Below are positions 53,208 through 64,000 of a stretch of DNA of 64,000 nucleotides, piece after piece. The translations under genes were made by a program, and so were the position numbers. Where the stretch lies: assembly GCF_023242315.1 (NCBI RefSeq), contig NZ_JALLIY010000004.1:1-64000 (forward strand), given 5' to 3'. The stretch comes from Pseudomonas sp. MWU13-2105 (GTDB lineage: Bacteria > Pseudomonadota > Gammaproteobacteria > Pseudomonadales > Pseudomonadaceae). Under the pieces are notes generated by a model. That model was not told where the DNA came from and made no database searches. It saw only the letters and a list, made by a program, of their open reading frames with translations. Each line of letters starts with the position of its first letter. Position 1 is the stretch's first letter.

Positions 53208-56200
53208 ATGAAAGCAGGTCTGTACCAACCAGATGAATTCAAGGATAACTGCGGTTTCGGCCTGATTGCCCATATGCAGGGCGAGCCCAGTCATCACCTG
53301 TTGCAGACGGCCATTGAGGCCCTGACCTGCATGACCCACCGCGGTGGGATCAACGCCGACGGCAAGACCGGTGACGGTTGCGGCCTTCTGATCCAGAAGC
53401 CGGACCAGTTCCTGCGTACTGTCGCCCAGGCGACATTCGGTAGCGATCTGCCCAAGCAATATGCGGTGGGCATGGTGTTCTTCAACCAGGACCCGGTCAA
53501 AGCCGAAGCCGCCCGCGCGCACATGAATCGTGAAATCCTCGCGGCCGGCCTGCAACTGGTGGGCTGGCGCAAGGTGCCGATCGATACCAGCGTCCTCGGC
53601 CGCCTGGCCCTGGAGCGCCTGCCGCAGATCGAGCAGGTCTTCATCGGTGGCGAGGGCCTGAGTGACCAGGCGTTCGCCATCAAGCTGTTCAGTGCCCGTC
53701 GTCGTTCGTCGGTGGCCAATGCCGCCGACACCGATCACTACATCTGCAGCTTTTCCCACAAGACCATCATTTACAAAGGCCTGATGATGCCGGCGGACCT
53801 CACCGCCTTCTATCCGGACCTCAGCGACCCGAGCCTGAAAACCGCGATCTGCGTGTTCCACCAGCGCTTCTCCACCAACACCCTGCCGAAATGGCCATTG
53901 GCGCAACCGTTCCGCTTCCTGGCGCATAACGGCGAGATCAACACCATCACCGGCAACCGCAACTGGGCCCAGGCCCGACGCACCAAGTTCGCCAATGACC
54001 TGATCCCCGATCTCGACGAACTGGGTCCGCTGGTCAACCGTGTCGGCTCCGACTCCTCGAGCATGGACAACATGCTCGAGCTGATGGTCACCGGCGGTAT
54101 CGACCTGTTCCGCGGCGTGCGCATGCTGATTCCGCCGGCGTGGCAGAACGTCGACACCATGGACGCCGACCTGCGTGCGTTCTATGAATTCAACTCCATG
54201 CACATGGAACCCTGGGACGGCCCGGCGGGCGTGGTGATGACCGAAGGTCGCCACGCGGTCTGCCTGCTCGACCGCAACGGCCTGCGCCCGGCGCGTTGGG
54301 TGACCACCAAGAACGGCTATATCACCCTGGCGTCGGAAATCGGCGTGTGGAACTACCAGCCGGAAGACGTTATCGCCAAAGGCCGTGTAGGGCCTGGGCA
54401 GATCTTTGCCGTGGACACCGAAACCGGCCAGATCCTTGACACCGATGCCATCGACAACCGCCTGAAGTCGCGTCACCCGTACAAGCAGTGGCTGCGCAAG
54501 AACGCCTTGCGCATCCAGGCGACGATGGAAGACAACGACCATGGTTCGGCGTTCTACAACGTCGAGCAACTCAAGCAGTACATGAAGATGTACCAGGTCA
54601 CGTTCGAAGAGCGCGACCAGGTGCTGCGTCCATTGGGCGAGCAGGGCTACGAGGCGGTCGGCTCCATGGGCGACGACACGCCGATGGCCGTGCTGTCCCA
54701 GCGCGTGCGCACGCCGTACGACTATTTCCGCCAGCAGTTCGCCCAGGTGACCAACCCGCCGATCGACCCGCTGCGTGAAGCCATCGTCATGTCGCTGGAG
54801 ATCTGCCTCGGTGCCGAGCGCAATATCTTCGAAGAGTCGCCGGAGCACGCCTCGCGGGTGATCCTCAGCTCGCCGGTAATTTCCCCGGCCAAGTGGCGCT
54901 CGTTGATGAACCTCGAGCGTCCGGGCTTCGCTCGCCAGGTCATCGACCTGAACTACGACGAGAGCGTCGGGCTGGAAGCGGCGGTACGCAACATTGCCGA
55001 CCAGGCTGAAGAAGCCGTGCGCGCCGGGCGGACCCAGATCGTCCTCAGCGACCGCCATATCGCCCCGGGCAAGCTGCCGGTGCACGCGTCCCTGGCGACC
55101 GGTGCGGTGCACCACCGCCTGACCGAGAAAGGCCTGCGCTGCGACAGCAACATCCTAGTGGAAACCGCCACCGCGCGCGACCCGCACCACTTTGCCGTGT
55201 TGATCGGCTTCGGTGCGTCGGCGGTCTATCCGTTCCTGGCCTACGAAGTGCTGGGCGACCTGATCCGTACCGGCGAAGTGCTGGGCGATCTCTACGAAGT
55301 GTTCAAGAACTACCGCAAGGGCATCACCAAGGGCCTGCTGAAGATCCTCTCGAAAATGGGGATTTCCACCATCGCTTCCTATCGCGGTGCGCAACTGTTC
55401 GAAGCCATCGGCCTGTCCGAGGAAGTGGTCAACCTGAGCTTCCGCGGTGTGCCGAGCCGAATCAAGGGTGCGCGTTTCGTCGACCTCGAAGCCGAACAGA
55501 AGCTGCTGGCCAGCGAAGCCTGGAGCGCGCGCAAGCCGATCCAGCAAGGCGGCCTGCTGAAGTTCGTCTACGGCGGTGAGTACCACGCCTACAACCCGGA
55601 CGTGGTCAGCACCCTGCAAGCCGCCGTGCAGCAGGGCGACTATGCCAAGTTCAAGGAATACACTGCGCTGGTGGACAACCGTCCGGTGTCGATGATCCGC
55701 GACCTGTTCCAGGTGAAAACCCTGGACACGCCGCTGGCGATCAGCGAAATCGAACCGCTGGAGTCGATCCTCAAGCGCTTCGACTCGGCGGGGATTTCCC
55801 TCGGCGCCTTGTCGCCGGAAGCCCACGAAGCCCTGGCCGAAGCCATGAACCGCCTGGGCGCGCGTTCCAACTCCGGCGAAGGCGGCGAAGACCCGGCGCG
55901 CTACGGCACCATCAAGAGCTCGAAAATCAAGCAGGTGGCCACCGGTCGTTTCGGTGTGACCCCGGAATACCTGGTCAACGCCGAAGTGCTGCAGATCAAG
56001 GTAGCCCAGGGCGCCAAGCCCGGCGAAGGCGGGCAATTGCCCGGCGGCAAGGTCAACGGCCTGATCGCCAAGCTGCGCTACGCGGTACCGGGCGTGACCC
56101 TGATCTCGCCACCACCGCACCACGACATCTACTCGATCGAAGACTTGTCGCAACTGATCTTCGACCTGAAACAGGTCAACCCGCAGGCGCTGGTCTCGGT

Positions 56201-57656
56201 GAAGCTGGTGGCGGAAGCCGGTGTCGGCACCATTGCCGCCGGTGTGGCGAAAGCCTATGCCGACCTGATCACCATTTCCGGTTATGACGGCGGTACCGGT
56301 GCGTCACCGCTGACCTCGATCAAATACGCCGGCGCACCCTGGGAGCTCGGCCTGGCCGAAACCCATCAGACCCTGCGCGGCAATGACCTGCGCGGCAAGG
56401 TCCGGGTGCAGACCGACGGCGGCCTGAAAACCGGCCTCGACGTGATCAAGGCGGCCATTCTCGGCGCCGAGAGCTTCGGCTTCGGCACCGCGCCGATGAT
56501 CGCCCTGGGCTGCAAGTACCTGCGCATCTGCCACCTGAACAACTGCGCCACCGGCGTCGCGACCCAGAACGAGAAGCTGCGCAAGGACCACTACATCGGT
56601 ACCGTCGACATGGTGGTGAACTTCTTCACCTACGTCGCCGAAGAAACCCGTGAGTGGCTGGCCCGGCTCGGCGTGCGGACCCTTGAGGAACTGATCGGCC
56701 GGACCGACCTGCTGGAAATCCTCAAAGGCGAAACCGCCAAGCAGAACCACCTGGACCTGACGCCGCTGCTGGGCAGCGATCATATCCCGGCGGACAAGCC
56801 GCAGTTCTGCCAGGTCGAGCGCAACCCGCCATTCGACAAGGGCCTGCTGGCCGAGAAGATGGTCGAGATGGCCCTGCCGGCGATCAAGGACTTGAGCGGC
56901 GCGGATTTCGCCCTGGATATCTGCAACTGCGACCGTTCCATCGGCGCGCGGATCTCCGGTGAAGTCGCCCGTCTGCACGGCAACCAGGGCATGGCCAAGG
57001 CGCCGATCACCTTCCGCTTCAAAGGGACGGCGGGCCAGAGCTTCGGTGTGTGGAACGCCGGTGGCCTGCACATGTACCTGGAAGGTGACGCCAACGACTA
57101 CGTAGGCAAGGGCATGACCGGCGGCAAGCTGGTGATCGTTCCGCCTAAAGGCAGCATCTACAAGACTCAAGACAGTGCCATCATCGGCAACACCTGCCTG
57201 TACGGCGCAACCGGCGGCAAGCTGTTTGCGGCGGGTACCGCGGGTGAGCGTTTCGCGGTGCGTAACTCCGGTGCTCACACCGTGGTTGAAGGCACGGGCG
57301 ACCACTGCTGCGAATACATGACCGGTGGCTTTGTCGCGGTTCTGGGCAAGACTGGCTACAACTTCGGTTCAGGCATGACCGGCGGTTTCGCCTATGTGCT
57401 GGACCAGGACAACACCTTCGTCGACAAGGTCAACCACGAGTTGGTCGAGATCCAGCGGATCAGCGGCGAAGCGATGGAATCCTATCGCAACCACTTGCAG
57501 CATGTGTTGGACGAATACGTCGAGGAAACCAATAGCGAATGGGGTCGCAACCTCGCTGAAAACCTTGATGATTACCTGCGTCGTTTCTGGCTGGTCAAGC
57601 CCAAGGCTGCCAACCTGAAATCGTTGCTTTCCAGCATCCGTGCCAACCCGCAGTGA
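53208..57656 (+). CDS. gltB: Glutamate synthase large (alpha) subunit
   Basis: GltB makes two glutamates from 2-oxoglutarate and glutamine, with GltD supplying electrons. The 1482-residue product opens [20 protein letters not shown]; the Cys at residue 15 is the N-terminal nucleophile of the amidotransferase domain after propeptide removal. The central and FMN-binding synthase domains follow ([19 protein letters not shown]) and the C terminus is a beta-helix of GXXGG-like repeats. Start: ATG at 53208 with GGTGAG nine bases upstream; a GTG at 53202 is also in frame. Confidence 0.97.
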   Translation: MKAGLYQPDEFKDNCGFGLIAHMQGEPSHHLLQTAIEALTCMTHRGGINADGKTGDGCGLLIQKPDQFLRTVAQATFGSDLPKQYAVGMVFFNQDPVKAEAARAHMNREILAAGLQLVGWRKVPIDTSVLGRLALERLPQIEQVFIGGEGLSDQAFAIKLFSARRRSSVANAADTDHYICSFSHKTIIYKGLMMPADLTAFYPDLSDPSLKTAICVFHQRFSTNTLPKWPLAQPFRFLAHNGEINTITGNRNWAQARRTKFANDLIPDLDELGPLVNRVGSDSSSMDNMLELMVTGGIDLFRGVRMLIPPAWQNVDTMDADLRAFYEFNSMHMEPWDGPAGVVMTEGRHAVCLLDRNGLRPARWVTTKNGYITLASEIGVWNYQPEDVIAKGRVGPGQIFAVDTETGQILDTDAIDNRLKSRHPYKQWLRKNALRIQATMEDNDHGSAFYNVEQLKQYMKMYQVTFEERDQVLRPLGEQGYEAVGSMGDDTPMAVLSQRVRTPYDYFRQQFAQVTNPPIDPLREAIVMSLEICLGAERNIFEESPEHASRVILSSPVISPAKWRSLMNLERPGFARQVIDLNYDESVGLEAAVRNIADQAEEAVRAGRTQIVLSDRHIAPGKLPVHASLATGAVHHRLTEKGLRCDSNILVETATARDPHHFAVLIGFGASAVYPFLAYEVLGDLIRTGEVLGDLYEVFKNYRKGITKGLLKILSKMGISTIASYRGAQLFEAIGLSEEVVNLSFRGVPSRIKGARFVDLEAEQKLLASEAWSARKPIQQGGLLKFVYGGEYHAYNPDVVSTLQAAVQQGDYAKFKEYTALVDNRPVSMIRDLFQVKTLDTPLAISEIEPLESILKRFDSAGISLGALSPEAHEALAEAMNRLGARSNSGEGGEDPARYGTIKSSKIKQVATGRFGVTPEYLVNAEVLQIKVAQGAKPGEGGQLPGGKVNGLIAKLRYAVPGVTLISPPPHHDIYSIEDLSQLIFDLKQVNPQALVSVKLVAEAGVGTIAAGVAKAYADLITISGYDGGTGASPLTSIKYAGAPWELGLAETHQTLRGNDLRGKVRVQTDGGLKTGLDVIKAAILGAESFGFGTAPMIALGCKYLRICHLNNCATGVATQNEKLRKDHYIGTVDMVVNFFTYVAEETREWLARLGVRTLEELIGRTDLLEILKGETAKQNHLDLTPLLGSDHIPADKPQFCQVERNPPFDKGLLAEKMVEMALPAIKDLSGADFALDICNCDRSIGARISGEVARLHGNQGMAKAPITFRFKGTAGQSFGVWNAGGLHMYLEGDANDYVGKGMTGGKLVIVPPKGSIYKTQDSAIIGNTCLYGATGGKLFAAGTAGERFAVRNSGAHTVVEGTGDHCCEYMTGGFVAVLGKTGYNFGSGMTGGFAYVLDQDNTFVDKVNHELVEIQRISGEAMESYRNHLQHVLDEYVEETNSEWGRNLAENLDDYLRRFWLVKPKAANLKSLLSSIRANPQ

Positions 57657-57679
57657 TATGCGCCTGAAGAGTTTGATGA

Positions 57680-59107
<1,428 letters not shown>

Positions 59108-59185
59108 TCCGCTCTCAATATTGGAATGCAATACCTGTGGGAGCTGTGTCGTCCTTGATATCCGCGACAAATTGACCCGATAGAC

Positions 59186-59216
59186 AAAAGGCACGGCTCT
59201 TGCCGTGCCTTTTGCG
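59186..59216 (+). terminator. Intrinsic terminator after gltD
   Basis: The perfect 12-bp stem AAAAGGCACGGC/GCCGTGCCTTTT around TCTT is followed by GCG. It closes the gltBD transcript before hemE. A REP fragment (TGTGGGAGCTGTGTC) lies just upstream. Confidence 0.85.
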
Positions 59217-59260
59217 TCGCGCTCTGAGAAAATGCCCGCACTTTTTTTGCGGATGCCGAC

Positions 59261-60328
59261 ATGACTGCCCTGAAGAACGACCGTTTCCTTCGCGCCCTGC
59301 TCAAGCAACCCGTGGACGTCACCCCTGTGTGGATGATGCGCCAGGCCGGTCGCTACCTGCCGGAATACCGCGCCAGTCGCGCCAAGGCCGGCGATTTCAT
59401 GAGCCTGTGCATGAACCCGGCGTTCGCCTGCGAAGTCACCCTGCAGCCGCTGGACCGCTATCCGGGCCTGGACGCGGCGATCCTGTTCTCCGACATCCTG
59501 ACCATTCCCGACGCCATGGGCCAGGGCCTGTACTTCGAAACGGGCGAAGGCCCGCGCTTCAGGAAGGTCATCAGTACCCTGGCCGATATCGAGGCCCTGC
59601 CGATTCCCGATCCGCAGAAGGACCTGGGTTATGTCATGGATGCGGTCAGCACCATTCGCCGCGAGCTCAATGGCCGTGTGCCGCTGATCGGCTTCTCCGG
59701 CAGCCCCTGGACCCTGGCCACCTATATGGTCGAAGGCGGCTCGTCGAAAGACTTCCGCAAGACCAAGGCCATGCTCTACGACAACCCCCAGGCCCTGCAC
59801 CTGCTGCTGGACAAGCTGGCGCAGTCGGTGACCTCCTATCTCAACGGGCAGATCCTCGCCGGCGCCCAGGCCGTGCAGATTTTCGACACCTGGGGCGGCA
59901 ACCTGTCGGCGGCGGCCTACCAGGAGTTTTCCCTGGCCTATATGCGCAAGATCGTCAGCGGCCTGATCCGCGAACACGAAGGGCGCAAGGTCCCGGTGAT
60001 CCTGTTCACCAAGAACGGCGGCCTATGGCTGGAAAGCATCGCCGAGGCAGGCGCCGATGCGCTGGGCCTGGACTGGACCTGCGACCTGGGTGAAGCCCGT
60101 CGTCGCGTCGGCCAGCAGGTCGCGCTGCAGGGCAACATGGACCCGACCGTGCTCTACGCCAAGCCCGAGGCCATCCGTCGCGAGGTGGCGCGGATTCTCG
60201 CCAGCTACGGCGAAGGTTCCGGTCATGTGTTCAACCTTGGCCACGGCATCACGCCGGAAGTCGACCCGGAACATGCCGGTGCGTTTATCAACGCCGTGCA
60301 CGAGTTTTCCGCGCAGTATCATCGCTGA
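59261..60328 (+). CDS. hemE: Uroporphyrinogen decarboxylase
   Basis: HemE removes four carboxyl groups from uroporphyrinogen III in haem synthesis. The 355-residue product has [14 protein letters not shown] near the N terminus, [15 protein letters not shown] with the catalytic Asp, [15 protein letters not shown] and [14 protein letters not shown]. The ATG lies 45 bases after the gltD terminator. It is likely monocistronic. Confidence 0.97.
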   Translation: MTALKNDRFLRALLKQPVDVTPVWMMRQAGRYLPEYRASRAKAGDFMSLCMNPAFACEVTLQPLDRYPGLDAAILFSDILTIPDAMGQGLYFETGEGPRFRKVISTLADIEALPIPDPQKDLGYVMDAVSTIRRELNGRVPLIGFSGSPWTLATYMVEGGSSKDFRKTKAMLYDNPQALHLLLDKLAQSVTSYLNGQILAGAQAVQIFDTWGGNLSAAAYQEFSLAYMRKIVSGLIREHEGRKVPVILFTKNGGLWLESIAEAGADALGLDWTCDLGEARRRVGQQVALQGNMDPTVLYAKPEAIRREVARILASYGEGSGHVFNLGHGITPEVDPEHAGAFINAVHEFSAQYHR

Positions 60329-60350
60329 TTCTTCCCCCGCATCCCCAATG

Positions 60351-60373
60351 ACCCCGCCTTGGCGGGGTTTTTG
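60351..60373 (+). terminator. Intrinsic terminator after hemE
   Basis: The stem ACCCCGCC/GGCGGGGT with a two-base loop is followed by TTTTGCG, 22 bases after the hemE stop. Confidence 0.85.
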
Positions 60374-60991
60374 CGTCTGGCCCTTCGCTGGTTTGCTTTT
60401 CTTGATGCTACTGGCTCATGGGCTGCCACGCATTCGGCGCGTCGGCCGGATGACTGCCGGGTTATCGAGGTGTCCGTAAGCCTTCCGGCAGAGGGGTGTC
60501 GGAGTATTCTTTTTCTGAACGTAAATACGGAGACATTTGTTCGAGGTTTTTGGGGGTAGTCGTGTCTCGTTACAAAGTCTTAGGCAAAATCAGGGCGCTC
60601 GTGTGAATAAGTGAAGTGCAGAGCTGTCGCGCATCTTCACAGGACCTTTCCTACATATAAAAAAATGCAAGTTCGTACAATGTGTACTCCGGTATTCAAT
60701 TTTCGGAGAAGCACCCAAGACTCCGGATTTCTGATAGTCGGTATTTTTTAGCGTGACCATTTATACGGCGCTGGCGTTTGTCCGGCGGGTGAAAGTGTCT
60801 TCGTAAGAATAGTGTTTTCAAGAAACTCAAGAAGCGACGCCTTTGATGAGGCATGGAACTTTCGAGGTTGATCTTTGTTGTCAGGATGGCGGCGCGGATT
60901 GATTGAGCACCGATGGAAGTAAAAGGGCGTTGTTCATCTTGGAGGGATGTCTGGCGACCCGATATATAGGATAAGTCTGGAGTTGAATCGA
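60374..60991 (+). promoter_or_regulatory. AT-rich intergenic region upstream of the LPMO gene
   Basis: About 620 bases without a convincing gene, visibly more AT-rich than its surroundings. It contains a 13-base inverted repeat GTACA-ATG-TGTAC at 60675-60687, a poly-A stretch at about 60659-60665, and several short T-runs. A possible control region for the chitin-binding protein gene; I could not place a clear promoter. Confidence 0.4.
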
Positions 60992-62449
60992 ATGAAAAGA
61001 AAGATATCGGCACTTGGCAGGGCGTCGGGGTGTGTGTCTTCCCTGGCGGTGCTCGCGACCCTGGTCGCGTCGCAGCAGGTCGCCGCGCACGGTTACCTGA
61101 ATGATCCTCCGTCCCGGGCCTTTGCTTGCCAGAAGGGCTTGAACAAGGATTGCGGTCAAGCGCAGTACGAGCCGCAAAGTGTTGGTGAAACCACCAAGGG
61201 TTTTCCCAATGGCGGGGTGGCTGACGGCAAGATTGCCAGTGGTGGGATCGAACTGTTCTCCGCCCTGGATGTGCAGTCGGCCAACCGCTGGTACAAGACC
61301 GAAATCCTCGATCGTACGATCAACTTCGACTGGTACTACAGGGCCACTCATCCGGCGACCAAGTATGAGTACTTCATTACCAGGAACGACTGGAACCCCA
61401 ACCGGCCCCTGGCCCGCTCGTCCTTCGACCTGACCCCGTTCTGCTTCGTCGACGCCGGCGGCCGCCTGCCTACCGACCAGCCCCAGGGCAGCGACGGTCC
61501 GGCGCGCGAGAAGCACGAGTGCCAGATCCCGGCCGACAAGAGCGGGCATCACGTGATCCTCGGCATGTGGACGGTGAATGACACCGGCGGTGCGTTCCAT
61601 AACGTGGTCGACGTGAATATCGTCGCCGAGGAGCAGGCACCGGATGGCTGGAAAACCGTCGGTAACATCACACCGATCCAGGCCCTGCTGGCCGCTGACA
61701 AGGTCAAGGCCCGGGCCATGACCGGCGAGGGTGAAAGCTCCGCCTACAGCACTGAAATCACTATTGCCAACGACGACGAAGGCAAGCCGGAGAACTGGGC
61801 GTTCAAGCTCGCCGAGCAGGTCAACCAGGGCCAGACGCTGGTCCGTGCCGGTGTCCGTGGCGAAGACGGTGCAATCGAGCCGGTCAAGGGCGTGAACAAG
61901 CTGTTCGCCAAGGCCGAAAGCGGGGTGAATCGCTTTGAACTCGATGTGCAGATGCAGGAAGACGCCGATGCCGAGATGAAGATTTCCACCCTCGGCAGCG
62001 GTCTTGAACTCACCGAAGGACGCCTGACGATGCCGTTCCCGGTGCTCACCAACCGGAAAATGAACATCGAGGCCACGGTCTTCGATGCCGCCAACAAGCC
62101 GGTGGGTAGCATGACGCAGCTTGTGGAAGCCGGTAGCAGCCAACTGAGCGTGGATGTGCGCAGCGAGCCGGGCGCCCATGAGCTCAAGCTGGTCGGCGTG
62201 ACCGTCGACGGTCGTACCACCCGTCAGGACCTGGCCGCCGTGGAGCTCGGCGGCGAGGGCGGCAGCCAGGATTACGACTTCGTCTATCCGCAGGGGATTG
62301 CCAATTATCAGTCCGGGACCAAGGTCCTGTCGGAGGGTAACGTCTACGAATGCCTGCCGTTCCCCGCAGGCGCCTGGTGCAAGATCAACAGCCACCATTA
62401 TGTACCCGGTGTCGGGCCGAGCTGGCGAGATGCCTGGATCGCCAAGTAA
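60992..62449 (+). CDS. GbpA-type lytic polysaccharide monooxygenase (AA10) with C-terminal CBM73-like module
   Basis: This is a secreted copper enzyme that oxidatively cleaves chitin. The 485-residue precursor has a signal peptide cleaved before His33, which becomes the N-terminal histidine of the copper brace (HGYLNDPPSRAF). The second brace histidine lies in RATHPATKYEYFITR, and the axial Phe in GGAFHNVVDVNI. After the AA10 domain (residues 33-about 220) there are GbpA-like middle domains and a C-terminal module (YDFVYPQGIANYQSG to the end) with GAWCKINSHHYVPG, resembling chitin-binding CBM73. Proteins of this type are type II secretion substrates in other bacteria, and a gsp operon begins 590 bases downstream. 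The ATG at 60992 follows GGAG. Confidence 0.9.
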   Translation: MKRKISALGRASGCVSSLAVLATLVASQQVAAHGYLNDPPSRAFACQKGLNKDCGQAQYEPQSVGETTKGFPNGGVADGKIASGGIELFSALDVQSANRWYKTEILDRTINFDWYYRATHPATKYEYFITRNDWNPNRPLARSSFDLTPFCFVDAGGRLPTDQPQGSDGPAREKHECQIPADKSGHHVILGMWTVNDTGGAFHNVVDVNIVAEEQAPDGWKTVGNITPIQALLAADKVKARAMTGEGESSAYSTEITIANDDEGKPENWAFKLAEQVNQGQTLVRAGVRGEDGAIEPVKGVNKLFAKAESGVNRFELDVQMQEDADAEMKISTLGSGLELTEGRLTMPFPVLTNRKMNIEATVFDAANKPVGSMTQLVEAGSSQLSVDVRSEPGAHELKLVGVTVDGRTTRQDLAAVELGGEGGSQDYDFVYPQGIANYQSGTKVLSEGNVYECLPFPAGAWCKINSHHYVPGVGPSWRDAWIAK

Positions 62450-62548
62450 GCCTTGGTGTTCAGCGCCGGGCTGCCCAGCAGCCCGGCGTATTCGATTGAT
62501 GGGCGATGTCGTTGATGGCTGTTGTTGCCTGGTTTTGGGTGAGCACAA

Positions 62549-63043
62549 TTGTTTTACTCTAGAACACGGATTTTTCTTCACTGGTTGTCAGCCGCCGTTA
62601 TTTTATGGGCGTTGATTACTGGTTTTTATGTGGCTTTGTTTGACACCCCTGTGGTGCTCAAAGAAACCGTCGGCTTTTTTAATGTATCGATCACGGCCGT
62701 GTTTATTCCATTTTTTGTTGTCCGGGTTTTTCTTTGTTTTTTTCAGGGAAAGCAGACTGATCGAACGCTCGCACAGTGGACGGCTTTTTGTGTTCATAAA
62801 TTTATATATCTAGTGACGAGCGTGGTATTGGCGACCGGGGTCATGATGATGGATCGGGAGATCAATATATTTAACGTTCTCCTTATACCCGCGCCGATTG
62901 AAAGTGCCGAACGCGTTGCCGCTTTCAAAAAGGCCCATGATGTTGCCTGCGTCGTTCTCTCGGTCCTGGTGGTTTTGCATATCGACGCGGTTATCCGTCA
63001 TGAGGTTTCCGGTTATCGAATTCTCAGGCGGATGCTCTGGTGA
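62549..63043 (+). CDS. Cytochrome b561-like membrane haem protein
   Basis: This 164-residue protein has four membrane helices and the bacterial b561 pattern: His11 (FLHW), His83 (VHKFIYLVTSVVLATG), His130 (KKAHDVACVVLS) and His144 (VLHIDAVIRH). The position that is His in the TM2 MIH motif of E. coli CybB aligns with Lys38 here, so one of the two usual haem sites may be altered. Base composition is clearly more AT-rich than its neighbours. The start is a TTG with GGTGAG upstream. It overlaps gspC by four bases (GTGA), so the two are probably one operon. It may supply electrons to the LPMO or to another redox partner; this is inference. Confidence 0.8.
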   Translation: MFYSRTRIFLHWLSAAVILWALITGFYVALFDTPVVLKETVGFFNVSITAVFIPFFVVRVFLCFFQGKQTDRTLAQWTAFCVHKFIYLVTSVVLATGVMMMDREINIFNVLLIPAPIESAERVAAFKKAHDVACVVLSVLVVLHIDAVIRHEVSGYRILRRMLW

Positions 63044-63579
63044 GTGGGCGAGTCCTCAGGGACGCAATGGGCTTCCTGAGCCTGGCGTTGTGTGCGTTGC
63101 CGCTGGGTTATGCCGCGCTGTCGTTGTGGGGCGAGCGGGTTTTCCGTCAGGCGTTGCCAACAGTCCCCACGGTGCAGGTCATCAATCGCTCGATGGCGGC
63201 CGAGCGCACGCCACTCAACCATGCCGCGCTGGCCACGGTGATGGGGCTGGTGGCCCAGGAGTCCCTGGCCCGTAGTAGCGAACCGCTGAAGCTGCAGGCC
63301 AGCTTTGTCTCCAGCACGGGCGACACCCGTGCACTGCTGGCGGGGGCCAGCGGCCAGCGGATCTACCGGGTAGGAGAAAGCCTGCCGGGCGGCAGCGTCC
63401 TGCGCCGGATCGAGAGCGGCCGGGTGCTGCTCTGGCGCAATGGCCGCGAGGAATTGTTGGTGCTGGAGCCGCCGGCTCGTACCACCTTGCGGGTGCTCAA
63501 GGACCCGGCTCCTGACGCCGCCGCCGCGGCTTCGGCCCTTTATCTTCGACCGACGGCCACGCCGCGTCAGAGTGAGTAA
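63040..63579 (+). CDS. gspC: Type II secretion system protein C (GspC/XcpP family)
   Basis: This is an inner-membrane protein that links the assembly platform to the secretin. The 179-residue product has one N-terminal membrane helix (MGFLSLALCALPLGYAALSL), then the homology region LKLQASFVSSTGDTRALLAG with the RVGESLPGGSVLRRIESGRV stretch. It stops after a short Ala/Pro tail and lacks a C-terminal PDZ domain, as in short XcpP-like proteins. Start is GTG, overlapping the b561 gene; gspD starts directly after the stop. Confidence 0.82.
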   Translation: MSGRVLRDAMGFLSLALCALPLGYAALSLWGERVFRQALPTVPTVQVINRSMAAERTPLNHAALATVMGLVAQESLARSSEPLKLQASFVSSTGDTRALLAGASGQRIYRVGESLPGGSVLRRIESGRVLLWRNGREELLVLEPPARTTLRVLKDPAPDAAAAASALYLRPTATPRQSE

Positions 63580-64000
63580 ATGAACAGATCTTACAACCCC
63601 GGTCGGCGCCGCCTGAGGTTCTTGAGCCTGCTTGTCAGTTTGATGCTGCCCTCCGGTGTGCTGGCCGAGGAGCCGCAATGGCAACTGGCGATGAACGATG
63701 CCGAATTGCGCGATGTGGTGCGGGAAATGTCCTCGATTCTCGGCACCACCGTGGTGCTCGACCCGCGGGTGCAGGGGCGGATCACGGTCCTCTCCGAGCA
63801 GGCCCTGGACCGCGAAGGGGTGCGGCGGTTGTTCTATTCGGTGCTCGACGCGCATAACTTCACGGTGATCGATGAAGGCGAGCGCATCCTCATCGTCCCC
63901 GTGGCCGATGCCCGCACCCGTGCCAGCAGCGCCGCCAGTAGCAACGCCCAGAGTGGTCAGTTCGTCACCGAGGTGGTGGCGCTCGGCAGCAGCGTCGCGG
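63580..64000 (+). CDS. gspD: Type II secretion secretin GspD, N-terminal part (runs off the window)
   Basis: Translation from the ATG gives a signal peptide (FLSLLVSLMLPSGVLAEE) and the N0 domain with WQLAMNDAELRDVVREMSSI, TTVVLDPRVQGRITVLS and FYSVLDAHNFTVIDEGE. A Ser/Ala-rich linker follows before the window ends. It is the outer-membrane channel of the type II system. The ATG is immediately after the gspC stop. The sequence is open at 64000, so the gene is incomplete here, not broken. Confidence 0.88.
   Translation, partial: MNRSYNPGRRRLRFLSLLVSLMLPSGVLAEEPQWQLAMNDAELRDVVREMSSILGTTVVLDPRVQGRITVLSEQALDREGVRRLFYSVLDAHNFTVIDEGERILIVPVADARTRASSAASSNAQSGQFVTEVVALGSSVA

Noticed and set aside
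60696..61013. A 105-codon open frame on the minus strand in the gap upstream of the LPMO gene
   Set aside because: No good ribosome site, its start lies inside the LPMO signal-peptide coding sequence, and the product has no recognisable feature.

Overview
The window looks like a chromosomal segment of a Pseudomonas of the P. fluorescens complex. The evidence is the gene content and order: a hut cluster with ABC and APC transporters and two hutH genes, the medium-chain-length PHA cluster phaC1-phaZ-phaC2-phaD facing phaI-phaF, ubiE-ubiJ-ubiB-hisI-hisE-tatABC, and pilMNOPQ-aroK-aroB-gltBD-hemE. High G+C codon use and dispersed REP palindromes of the GTGGGAGCGGAGCTTGCCCGC type agree. The species was assigned from sequence features only. 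I saw no tRNA, rRNA, CRISPR array, insertion sequence, integrase or prophage.

Layout. 1-7.9 kb: histidine utilisation genes on the plus strand (hutV, a divergent hutH paralogue, hutH, hutT, hutI, hutG). 8.1-10.7 kb: a minus-strand protein with an M29-like metal-site pattern, divergent from proline iminopeptidase and dtd. 11-15.3 kb: opgGH for osmoregulated periplasmic glucans. 15.5-18.4 kb: an orphan solute-binding protein and a chemoreceptor. 18.7-24.7 kb: a long minus-strand run, ubiE-ubiJ-ubiB-hisI-hisE-tatA-tatB-tatC-rsmE. 24.9-32.5 kb: the PHA storage locus plus a DUF971 protein. 32.7-39.7 kb: hslVU, an FtsN-like SPOR protein, argS and priA on the minus strand. 39.9-41.7 kb: rpmE and a malic enzyme. 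42-44.4 kb: penicillin-binding protein 1A. 44.6-60.3 kb: pilMNOPQ, aroK, aroB, a DamX-like protein, gltB, gltD and hemE. 61-64 kb: a GbpA-type lytic polysaccharide monooxygenase, a cytochrome b561 and the start of a type II secretion operon (gspC, gspD cut by the window end).

How the genes work together. The hut genes import histidine and convert it to glutamate; hutC, hutU and the other ABC subunits lie outside. The pha genes make, degrade and organise storage granules. The pil genes build the inner-membrane alignment complex and the outer-membrane secretin of type IV pili, and share a plus-strand run with shikimate and glutamate synthesis genes. The last 3 kb links a secreted chitin-active copper enzyme to a membrane haem protein and to a secretion machine.

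Most notable observations. (1) The first HutH paralogue has lost exactly the Ala-Ser-Gly tripeptide that forms the MIO cofactor, and also the catalytic Tyr of the QDPYS motif, while other active-site residues remain. (2) The LPMO, cytochrome b561 and type II secretion genes are adjacent, and the b561 appears to have Lys where one haem-ligand His is expected. (3) An unrecognised protein at 8104-9024 carries an M29-like Glu/His/HxD pattern. (4) Promoter matches were read for hslVU (heat shock), phaC1 (sigma-54-like), rpmE and ponA.
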